Assembly (NCBI GenBank): GCA_937927625.1
Contig: CALBSD010000013.1
Coordinates: 1 to 6,054 of the forward strand
Source of the DNA: an uncultured Actinomycetes bacterium
GTDB lineage: Bacteria > Actinomycetota > Acidimicrobiia > Acidimicrobiales > Ilumatobacteraceae
Length of the DNA stretch: 6,054 bases
Direction of reading: 5' to 3'
The notes below the pieces were generated by a model. The model was not told where the DNA came from. It was given only the letters and a program-made list of their open reading frames with translations, and did no database searches. Shown here one piece after another: positions 1 to 5,117 of this stretch. Position 1 is the stretch's first letter; the number at the start of each line of letters is the position of its first letter. Both the position numbers and the translations under genes were made by a program.

Positions 1-4
1 GCCT

Positions 5-1291
5 ATGTCAGGCGCGTACGACCCCAACGGCCCTCTACGCATTGCGTATCTCACATACCGTGGCAAGCCACATGTGGGTGGGCAGGGCGTGTACACCCGT
101 CATCTCACGAAAGCTCTCGTCGATCTCGGCCATTCGGTTGAAGTCTTCGGTGGTCAGCCCTACCCAGTACTCGATGAGCGCATCGAGCTGCACAAGTTGC
201 CCAGCCTCGACCTCTTTAACGACCAATACCCCGGACGAATTCCTGGCTACTGGGAAATTAAGTCATGGCCCGACTTCGTTGAAGCGATGCGTTTGTTCCG
301 TGGTCAGTTCGCCGAGCCACTGACTTTCAGCAAACGTGTATACGGTGAATTGAAAACGCGTGTCAATGATTTTGACCTCGTTCATGACAATCAGTGTCTT
401 GGTTACGACATCTTGAAGATTGAAAAGATCATTCCGACAATCGTGACGTTGCACCACCCCATCACTCGTGACCGTGAGTTGGAGATGACTCACGCGGCAA
501 CACCAAAACGCCGCCGTTCGCTCAAGCGCTGGTATTCCTTTGTTGAGATGCAAGGAAAAGTTGCAAGCCAGATGCCACGTATTGTCGTTGTGAGCGAAAA
601 CAGCATCAACGACATCAACAAAGACATGGGCGTTGAACGTGATCGCATGCGTCTTGTTCCCGTCGGTGTTGACCCCGATTTGTTTAAGCCCCTTACAAAT
701 GTTGAACGCAAAAAAGGCCAACTGATTACGACCGCATCTGCCGACGTTGCATTGAAGGGTCTCTCCTTCTTACTGGAGGCAATGGCGCAACTGCGCAAAG
801 AACGCGATGTTCGCCTCACCATCATCGGTAAGCCTCGCCCTGGCCACAGCATGGACCTCATTGAATCTCTCGGCCTCAAGCCGCACATTGACTTCGTGTC
901 AGGCGTCAGCGATGAGCGCATTGTTGAGTTGTACGCAGAGGCCGAATTGGCTGTCGTTCCCAGCCTGTACGAAGGTTTCAGCCTTCCAGCGATTGAAGCA
1001 ATGAGCACAGGTATATGCCTCGTTGCCACCGATGGCGGCGCGCTTCCTGAAGTCACCGGGACCGATGGCGACACTGTTCTGCAATGTCCTGCGGGCAATG
1101 CTGATGCACTTGCTGCGGCGATTCGTCGTGGTCTTGACAGTGCAGAACTTCGTGCACGTGTCGGAGAAGCAGGTCGACAGCGCGTGGTTTCGCGATGGAG
1201 TTGGAGGCATTGCGCCTCACTCACTGTTGACCAGTACCGCGAAGTTCTCGAGATGCCGCATAACCAAGCCAAATTGCAGAAGCGGGGATAA
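5..1291 (+). CDS. GT4-family (GT-B fold) glycosyltransferase
   Basis: This 428-aa protein should transfer a sugar from a nucleotide-sugar donor with retention of configuration, acting in the cytoplasm or at the inner face of the membrane. The N-terminal Rossmann half opens with LRIAYLTYRGKP and a glycine-rich VGGQGVY loop (residues 24-30). TLHHP (148-152) and the NDI...RLVPVGVDPDLF stretch (about 202-227) are typical of GT4. The C-terminal half carries the donor site: K251-G252, then PSLYEGFSLPAIEA, in which E323 and E331 form the EX7E motif, followed by ATDGGALPEV. Length is normal for GT4. The ATG at 5 begins a natural family N-terminus, but only four bases precede it, so its ribosome-binding site and any overlap with an upstream gene cannot be seen. 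It is the first visible gene of a three-gene operon, with the next start 4 nt after its stop. Acceptor and sugar are unknown; a cell-surface glycan or glycolipid is inferred from its neighbours. Confidence 0.9.
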   Translation: MSGAYDPNGPLRIAYLTYRGKPHVGGQGVYTRHLTKALVDLGHSVEVFGGQPYPVLDERIELHKLPSLDLFNDQYPGRIPGYWEIKSWPDFVEAMRLFRGQFAEPLTFSKRVYGELKTRVNDFDLVHDNQCLGYDILKIEKIIPTIVTLHHPITRDRELEMTHAATPKRRRSLKRWYSFVEMQGKVASQMPRIVVVSENSINDINKDMGVERDRMRLVPVGVDPDLFKPLTNVERKKGQLITTASADVALKGLSFLLEAMAQLRKERDVRLTIIGKPRPGHSMDLIESLGLKPHIDFVSGVSDERIVELYAEAELAVVPSLYEGFSLPAIEAMSTGICLVATDGGALPEVTGTDGDTVLQCPAGNADALAAAIRRGLDSAELRARVGEAGRQRVVSRWSWRHCASLTVDQYREVLEMPHNQAKLQKRG

Positions 1292-1295
1292 CTCC

Positions 1296-2033
1296 ATGCT
1301 CACTATTCGATTCAACAAACTCGGTCTTCGTCCCGGAGACAAGTTCCTTGATGCGGGTGCTGGTTTTGGTCGCCATGCATTCGAAGCAGCACGCCAAGGT
1401 GCGACGGTGTACGCACTCGACTGGGCACAAGAAGAAGTTGTTGGTACACGCGCTGTCTTTGGCGGCATGGTGTACGAACGAGAGATTCCACGGGCCAACT
1501 TCGGTGGCGTACTTCGCGGAGACGCAACACGCCTTCCATTCGCAGACAACACATTCGATTGTGTTGTGACCTCTGAAGTTCTTGAACACATTCAAGATGA
1601 CGTCACCGCAATTTCCGAACTGCATCGTGTGTTGAAGCCAGGTGGTTCACTTGGTGTCACTGTGCCCACTTGGTGGCCAGAGAAAATCAACTGGATGTTG
1701 TCGGACGAATACCACGCACCAAAGAGTGTTGGTGGCCACGTACGTATCTATTCCGCAACAGAATTGAAAGCCAAACTGCAAGCAGCTGGCCTCGAAGTAC
1801 GCGACTCACATCATGCCCATGCATTGCACTCGCCGTACTGGTGGTTGAAGTGTGCCGTTGGCCCTCGCAACGAAGATCATCCCCTTGTCGCGAAGTACCG
1901 CAAGCTTTTGGAATGGGACATCATTGAAGGTCCAAAGTCAATGCGCATTGCCGAACGCGTTCTGAGCCCCGTACTTGGTAAGAGCTTCATCGTGTACTCC
2001 ACCAAGCCATTCGTTGCAGGCGCATCAGCATGA
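1296..2033 (+). CDS. Class I SAM-dependent methyltransferase (Methyltransf_11-like)
   Basis: This 245-aa Rossmann-fold methyltransferase uses S-adenosylmethionine. Motif I is FLDAGAGFGRH (residues 17-27), the acidic residue ending strand 2 is D42 (YALDW), and GDATRLPF (76-82) is the adenine-contact region. EVLEH (94-98) and RVLKPGG (111-117) are the usual post-motif signatures of the family. The frame is open upstream to 1023, but the ATG at 1296 is preferred. It lies 4 nt after the glycosyltransferase stop, has GGGGA 7 nt upstream, and starts about 16 residues before motif I. The upstream extension would lie inside the glycosyltransferase gene and reads as non-family sequence. The C-terminal half is rich in W, Y and H (for example YWWLK at 181-185), perhaps the substrate site. 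Placement between a glycosyltransferase and a toroid protein suggests methylation of a sugar or glycolipid, but that is inference. The last bases overlap the next start as ATGA. Confidence 0.88.
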   Translation: MLTIRFNKLGLRPGDKFLDAGAGFGRHAFEAARQGATVYALDWAQEEVVGTRAVFGGMVYEREIPRANFGGVLRGDATRLPFADNTFDCVVTSEVLEHIQDDVTAISELHRVLKPGGSLGVTVPTWWPEKINWMLSDEYHAPKSVGGHVRIYSATELKAKLQAAGLEVRDSHHAHALHSPYWWLKCAVGPRNEDHPLVAKYRKLLEWDIIEGPKSMRIAERVLSPVLGKSFIVYSTKPFVAGASA

Positions 2034-3103
2034 CCAAGAACATGCCGCACTTGCCGGGCATCCTCACCACGGCTGACCTTGCAAAAACGGCTGATTCCAT
2101 TGAGGCATTACAGCTCTCTAACGGAATGATTCCTTGGTACCCCAATGGTCATTGCGACCCGTGGAACCATGTTGAAACCGCTATCGCTCTCGACATCATG
2201 GGCCGCCACGATGCAGCGTTTGCTGCGTACACATGGCTGGCAAACAATCAGGACGCAACTGGCTGGTGGTTCAACTACTACATGCCTGACGGTTCGATTG
2301 AAGATCGCAAGCTTGATACCAATGTGACTGCGTACATTGCTGCAGGCGTCTGGGCACATTGGCTGTGCACACGCGACACCAAGGCTGTTGCATCCTTGTG
2401 GCCCACCGTGCGCAAGGCACTCAACTGGGTGATGGACATGCAACGTCACGATGGCACCATCACATGGGCACGCGAAGTTGATGAGAAGCCATGGGATTAC
2501 TCGTTGCTCACCGGCTGTTCTTCCATTCGTCATGCATTGCACTGCGGTGCGGCATTAGGCGATTTGCTGAATGACCCACAACCACAGTGGACCACCGCTG
2601 CCGACGCCATTGACCGTGTCATCAATACCGATCTCACTGCATTCGAATCAAAAGATCGTTGGGCGATGGACTGGTACTACCCCGTTCTCACCGGCGCCAT
2701 GACTGGTGTTCGCGCAAAGGCGCGCCTTGCCGAAAGCTGGGACAAGTTCGTTCTCGATGACCGTGGTGTGCGTTGCGTGCACGACGAACAATGGGTGACT
2801 GCCGCAGAAACAAGTGAGTGCTCGATTGCACATTGCGCAGCAGGTGACCGCGAAACTGCAAGCGAATTGCTGTTGTGGACAATGCCTCATCGTCGCGAAG
2901 ACGGCGCCTATTGGACTGGCATTGTGTATCCGTCGGACCCCGACAAGACAATGGTGCACTTCCCTGCCGATGAATACAGCGCGTACACAGCAGCTGCCAT
3001 CATCATGGCCGCGGATGCAATCAGTTGCGGTTCACCTGCATCTTCACTGTTCACAAAGCCAATGGCGCGCAAGAACGCGCACCTTCAAGTTCCTTCGCTT
3101 TAA
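2030..3103 (+). CDS. (alpha/alpha)-toroid protein, prenyltransferase-like or glycosidase-like
   Basis: This 357-aa protein has no signal peptide or membrane helix, so it is probably cytoplasmic. The sequence is a series of paired helices separated by Gly/Trp/Asp loops: about 17-30, 48-60, 63-75, 98-112, 119-138, 160-180, 187-200, 215-240, 255-283 and 314-332. This pattern fits an (alpha/alpha)-barrel. Proteins of this kind in Actinobacteria tend to be labelled prenyltransferase-like, yet I see no prenyl-pyrophosphate aspartate motif. Repeated QxxDGxxxW-type segments (QRHDGTITW at 138-146, REDGAYW at 289-295) are reminiscent of barrel glycosidases as well as of terpene-cyclase repeats. Candidate active-site acids are D43/E49 (CDPWNHVE), E149/D151, E260/E263 (AAETSEC) and D314/E315. 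The start ATG overlaps the methyltransferase stop as ATGA, indicating translational coupling. A perfect hairpin begins 7 nt after the stop. The fold is fairly likely; the function is open, perhaps processing or binding the glycan made by the operon. Confidence 0.75.
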   Translation: MTKNMPHLPGILTTADLAKTADSIEALQLSNGMIPWYPNGHCDPWNHVETAIALDIMGRHDAAFAAYTWLANNQDATGWWFNYYMPDGSIEDRKLDTNVTAYIAAGVWAHWLCTRDTKAVASLWPTVRKALNWVMDMQRHDGTITWAREVDEKPWDYSLLTGCSSIRHALHCGAALGDLLNDPQPQWTTAADAIDRVINTDLTAFESKDRWAMDWYYPVLTGAMTGVRAKARLAESWDKFVLDDRGVRCVHDEQWVTAAETSECSIAHCAAGDRETASELLLWTMPHRREDGAYWTGIVYPSDPDKTMVHFPADEYSAYTAAAIIMAADAISCGSPASSLFTKPMARKNAHLQVPSL

Positions 3104-3110
3104 ATGAAAA

Positions 3111-3132
3111 TGGCTGGGGTTTCCCCCAGCCA
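3111..3132. terminator. Bidirectional intrinsic terminator
   Basis: TGGCTGGGG pairs perfectly with CCCCAGCCA (9 bp, GC-rich) around a 4-nt TTTC loop. It sits between two convergent genes, 7 nt after the stop of the toroid gene and 36 nt beyond the stop of the minus-strand membrane protein. On the minus strand the stem is followed at once by TTTT (3110-3107), a standard U-tract. On the plus strand the following bases (CTATTCAATTCATTT) are only moderately T-rich, so plus-strand termination may be weaker. Confidence 0.85.
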
Positions 3133-3148
3133 CTATTCAATTCATTTC

Positions 3149-3164
3149 TCTGCTCATCAGCAGA
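3149..3164. other. Small hairpin downstream of the membrane-protein gene
   Basis: TCTGCT-CATC-AGCAGA forms a perfect 6-bp stem with a 4-nt loop, ending 5 nt from the minus-strand stop codon at 3169-3171. Neither side has a T-run, so it is not a terminator alone. Together with the stronger 3111-3132 hairpin it could give the minus-strand mRNA a double-structured 3' end. A 6-bp stem could also arise by chance. Confidence 0.35.
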
Positions 3165-3168
3165 ACAC

Positions 3169-3699
3169 TCAGTTAGAAGCTGTGCGTGAAACTTCAGTTA
3201 CTTTGCAGACTGCACCAGCTGGAATGTCTGAAACTGGAAGACCTTCTTCAGTTGTTGATTGGCCTGGCTGCAATGAGTTAATTATGGCCATCGAGTCGTC
3301 ATACTTAGTTGAACCATCCGCTGATTCAAAAGTGACTGTAATGATGTAGTCCGATGCCTTCGAAGAGTTGTTCTTCACCGTGATGGATGGATATGAGAAG
3401 CCAATTGAGTCTGGACTACCACAGCTGAAATCAACGATATCAGCGCTCGCATCCTTTGAACCAAAACCAGTTGAAATCGTGTCTCCTGTAGAACCGGAAG
3501 TATCCGATGGTGAAGCAGTTGAGTCTGAATTTGAATTAGACGTAGTTGTTCCACCACTGCCAGCAGCGGAGGCTGCGACAATCACTACAACAGCTCCAGC
3601 TAGCCACCAACGCTTCTTTTTATAGAATGGACGCAATGCCTTTGCGCCTGCTTTTGCCGCTTTTGCCGCGGCCTTGGCTTGCTTCAACTCTTCACTCAT
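3169..3699 (-). CDS. Single-pass membrane-anchored protein with exported C-terminal domain
   Basis: This 176-aa protein has no named function that I recognise. Four zones are visible. Residues 1-22 form a Lys/Ala-rich probable amphipathic helix, encoded partly by a 9-bp tandem repeat (TTTTGCCGC twice, 3652-3669). PFYKKKRWW (24-32) is a basic-aromatic membrane-interface patch. Residues 32-47 (WLAGAVVVIVAASAAG) form one membrane helix. A Ser/Thr/Gly linker (48-82) leads to a beta-rich domain (about 88-172). By the positive-inside rule the N-terminus is cytoplasmic and the C-terminal domain is outside. That domain (FSYPSITVKNNSSKASDYIITVTF) resembles the Ig-like FxLYD or DUF4352 type of small extracellular domain. 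C93 and C165 could form a disulphide at its two ends. The ATG at 3699 is supported by AAGGA 6 nt upstream and by a strong promoter. The gene is lower in GC than its neighbours (28/60 for 3181-3240). A role in envelope binding or sensing is only a guess. Confidence 0.82.
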   Translation of the reverse strand: MSEELKQAKAAAKAAKAGAKALRPFYKKKRWWLAGAVVVIVAASAAGSGGTTTSNSNSDSTASPSDTSGSTGDTISTGFGSKDASADIVDFSCGSPDSIGFSYPSITVKNNSSKASDYIITVTFESADGSTKYDDSMAIINSLQPGQSTTEEGLPVSDIPAGAVCKVTEVSRTASN

Positions 3700-3705
3700 A
3701 GGTTT

Positions 3706-3710
3706 TCCTT
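3706..3710 (-). promoter_or_regulatory. Shine-Dalgarno sequence of the membrane-protein gene
   Basis: Read on the minus strand this is AAGGA, continuing as AAGGAA, with a 6-nt spacer to the ATG at 3699-3697. It is the clearest ribosome-binding site in the window and fixes the start of the 176-aa gene. Confidence 0.8.
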
Positions 3711-3720
3711 ATCGATCAAA

Positions 3721-3734
3721 CCTTCTAATGAAGG
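3721..3734 (-). other. Hairpin at the 5' end of the membrane-protein leader
   Basis: On the minus strand CCTTC-ATTA-GAAGG forms a perfect 5-bp stem with a 4-nt loop. It begins one base after the transcription start predicted from the promoter at 3742-3770 (about 3735), leaving about 21 nt to the start codon. A stem at the extreme 5' end can protect an mRNA from decay, so it may be a stabiliser. It is short, and three thymines follow it, so a weak end signal for the upstream methyltransferase gene is an alternative. Confidence 0.4.
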
Positions 3735-3741
3735 CAAAAGA

Positions 3742-3770
3742 AAAGTACCCCCGCCCCTCTAATTTGTCAA
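3742..3770 (-). promoter_or_regulatory. Sigma70-type promoter for the membrane-protein gene
   Basis: On the minus strand a perfect -35 hexamer TTGACA (3770-3765) is followed by an exactly 17-bp spacer and the -10 hexamer TACTTT (3747-3742). Transcription would start near 3735, giving a leader of about 36 nt that contains a small hairpin and the AAGGA site. The spacer is notable for a GAGGGGCGGGGG run, which could hold a regulator or affect spacer stiffness. This promoter makes the gene an independent transcription unit, separate from the methyltransferase gene upstream on the same strand. Confidence 0.82.
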
Positions 3771-3806
3771 ATATCAAACACTCATTTGAGCAAATAACCA
3801 AGAGGT

Positions 3807-4442
3807 TTACACGCGGAGAAGAATTCGAAGCGAGCCTTCGACGCCAATCTCTTCAAAGAGACCACTCGCAATCGCTGGCAAATAGATGTTCTCGTATGGA
3901 GGACGTCCACCATCTGCTGGGTTTTCAAAAACATCGTGGATAGCCAATGTGCCGCCACGTGCAACACGCGGCGTCCACAACTCGTAATCAAGAGTCGCGG
4001 GTTCAATGCCATGCCCACCATCGATAAACAAGAACGACAGTTCGGTTGTCCAGTTGCGGGCAACGGTAGGTGAATCACCCACAACAGCAATCACAACATC
4101 AGTGAGGCCGGCATCAACAATCGTTGCGCGAAAGCGAGGCAGTGTGTCCATACGCCCCGTGCGTTCATCCACGAGATCTGGCTCGTGCCATTCCCATCCG
4201 GGCTGATTCTCTTCGCTGCCCATGTGATGATCAACGGCATACAGCGCGCGCCCCGTTTCGCGCGCAGCACCACCCAACCACACCGTGGAGCGACCGCAGT
4301 ACGAACCCACTTCAAGGAATGGCCCGTCCACGACCGAAGCAGCCGCAACCGCCGCCTCGTATAACGCATCGCCTTCGTTTTCAGGCATGAAGCCTCGTGC
4401 AGCCAATGCATGCGCACGCAATGTTGGATTCAGACTCACCAT
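3807..4442 (-). CDS. Class I SAM-dependent methyltransferase (Methyltransf_24-like)
   Basis: This 211-aa protein is a SAM-binding Rossmann enzyme of the Methyltransf_24 type, a group that includes small-molecule and sugar O-methyltransferases. PFLEVGSYCGRST (residues 41-53) is the SAM loop and D71 (LYAVDHH) the ribose-binding acid. LSFLFIDGGHG (136-145) with LDYELWTPRVARGGTLAIHDVF (151-172) is the family signature; D141, H144, H169 and D170 are likely active-site or metal-site residues. The frame is open upstream to 4529, but the ATG at 4442 is chosen because the longer form would run into the nitroreductase gene and adds low-complexity residues. At the junction ATGGTGA the nitroreductase stop TGA (4438-4436) lies within the new start region. 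The in-frame GTG at 4439 would give a 4-nt GTGA overlap instead, changing the protein by one residue. No strong ribosome-binding site is visible, so translational coupling is likely. The substrate is unknown. Confidence 0.87.
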   Translation of the reverse strand: MVSLNPTLRAHALAARGFMPENEGDALYEAAVAAASVVDGPFLEVGSYCGRSTVWLGGAARETGRALYAVDHHMGSEENQPGWEWHEPDLVDERTGRMDTLPRFRATIVDAGLTDVVIAVVGDSPTVARNWTTELSFLFIDGGHGIEPATLDYELWTPRVARGGTLAIHDVFENPADGGRPPYENIYLPAIASGLFEEIGVEGSLRILLRV

Positions 4443-5095
4443 GTGTCCCAATGAATAATGCTGTCGGCGCTTGGACGTGCAGCTGGTTTGAAATCGGTTC
4501 CCTTTGTGTACGCAAGCGGAGACAGGCACGCTTGTTGCACAGTGTCAAAAGGAATACCAACAATGTCGGCGACCTGCTGTTCCATCATGAGATGAACAGT
4601 TGTCCATGCAGTTCCCAATCCACGGGCACGTGCTGCCAACATAAAACTCCACATCGCGGGCAAGACATTTCCCATCATTGATGCAGCCATCATGGCGGGT
4701 GCGCCTTCAACACGTGAACCCACGTTGCATGCAAGCACTAGTGCCGGAGCATCGCCCATGTGTTCTCCAAGAAAATCGGCCGATGATGCGGACCTGGTCT
4801 GCTGTGCATTCTCAGCCTCGCCACCCTTTTCAATCGAACCGATATAGATGCCATCAAGCGAGCGATAAATCTCATAACACTGGCGGTACACCTCGCCGAT
4901 GGCCTTGCGCTTTGCCTCATCACGCACCACAACAAACTGCATTGTCATGTTGTTGGAACCAGATGGCGACTGCATCGCCATTTCTACACATTCACGAATC
5001 ACAGAATCTTCAACGGGGCGAGAAAAATCGAGACGCTTTCGTACTGCACGTGTAGTTGTGAGCAATTGGTCAGCATCCAACGGTAAAAGAGCCAT
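4436..5095 (-). CDS. Nitroreductase-family FMN-dependent oxidoreductase
   Basis: This 219-aa protein should be a cytoplasmic flavoenzyme, usually a homodimer, that uses NAD(P)H to reduce nitro groups, quinones or related electron-poor substrates. Family hallmarks are TTTRAVRKRLDFSRPV (residues 13-28) with the FMN-phosphate arginines, QSPSGSNN (42-49), the FMN-contacting ARGLGTAWTTVHL (157-169), and the C-terminal PLAYTKGTDFKPAARP (193-208) closing on HWDTW. An insertion (about 82-108) carries a charged loop of the kind that shapes the substrate pocket in this family. Length is typical. The ATG at 5095 gives a natural N-terminus. No convincing Shine-Dalgarno site lies upstream, but a TANNNT hexamer is placed for a leaderless transcript starting at this codon. 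The gene is divergent from tesB with 22 nt between starts, and overlaps the downstream methyltransferase by 7 nt. The physiological substrate cannot be read from sequence. Confidence 0.9.
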   Translation of the reverse strand: MALLPLDADQLLTTTRAVRKRLDFSRPVEDSVIRECVEMAMQSPSGSNNMTMQFVVVRDEAKRKAIGEVYRQCYEIYRSLDGIYIGSIEKGGEAENAQQTRSASSADFLGEHMGDAPALVLACNVGSRVEGAPAMMAASMMGNVLPAMWSFMLAARARGLGTAWTTVHLMMEQQVADIVGIPFDTVQQACLSPLAYTKGTDFKPAARPSADSIIHWDTW

Positions 5096-5101
5096 GAAAC
5101 G

Positions 5102-5107
5102 ACCCTA
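5102..5107 (-). promoter_or_regulatory. Putative leaderless -10 element of the nitroreductase gene
   Basis: The minus strand reads TAGGGT, matching TANNNT, and its last T is followed by exactly six bases (CGTTTC) before the start ATG. That puts the expected transcription start on the A of the start codon. No recognisable -35 lies about 17 bp upstream. The match to TATAAT is weak inside the hexamer, so the claim rests on spacing and on the missing ribosome-binding site. Confidence 0.45.
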
Positions 5108-5111
5108 CTAT
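5106..5111 (+). promoter_or_regulatory. Putative leaderless -10 element of tesB
   Basis: TACTAT matches TANNNT and ends six bases (GGGGTC) before the tesB ATG, so transcription would begin at the A at 5118. The GGGG just before the ATG is too close to act as a normal ribosome-binding site, which fits a leaderless mRNA. No good -35 is visible at the expected place. The hexamer shares two bases with the opposite-strand -10 element. Confidence 0.55.
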
Positions 5112-5117
5112 GGGGTC

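Larger units (their letters stand above)
5101..5117. promoter_or_regulatory. GACCC-N7-GGGTC dyad, possible shared operator
   Basis: Perfect 5-bp inverted arms (5101-5105 and 5113-5117) flank a 7-bp spacer and span both putative -10 elements in the divergent gap. A dimeric repressor bound here would block both genes at once. Five-base arms are short, and no regulator gene is present in the window, so the assignment as an operator is tentative. Confidence 0.4.

Noticed and set aside
490..1272. Long antisense open frame (260 codons) opposite the glycosyltransferase gene
   Set aside because: It has no family resemblance, is rich in Arg/Ser/Thr as expected of an antisense shadow, and lies wholly under a gene with clear GT4 motifs.
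1023..1295. 91-residue N-terminal extension of the first methyltransferase
   Set aside because: It lies inside the glycosyltransferase in another frame, reads as non-family sequence, and the ATG at 1296 gives normal length and spacing to motif I.
3104..3349. 81-codon plus-strand frame starting right after the toroid gene stop
   Set aside because: It would run through the strong 3111-3132 hairpin and then antisense to the membrane-protein gene, with no ribosome-binding site or recognisable product.
3781..3808. Short dyads CTCA-TT-TGAG and AACC-AAGA-GGTT, as a possible methyltransferase terminator
   Set aside because: The stems are only 4 bp and no T-run follows on the minus strand. The methyltransferase transcript may simply continue into the next gene.
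3674..3943. 89-codon plus-strand frame across the gap at 3700-3806
   Set aside because: It runs antisense to the 3' end of the methyltransferase and the 5' end of the membrane-protein gene, crosses the minus-strand promoter, and has no family likeness.
4443..4529. 29-residue N-terminal extension of the Methyltransf_24-like protein
   Set aside because: It lies within the nitroreductase coding sequence, resembles no methyltransferase N-terminus, and a better-placed ATG exists at 4442.
4899..5117. 73-residue N-terminal extension of TesB, including an ATG at 5094
   Set aside because: The extension is antisense to the nitroreductase N-terminus, and the ATG at 5118 matches the start of E. coli TesB with no offset.
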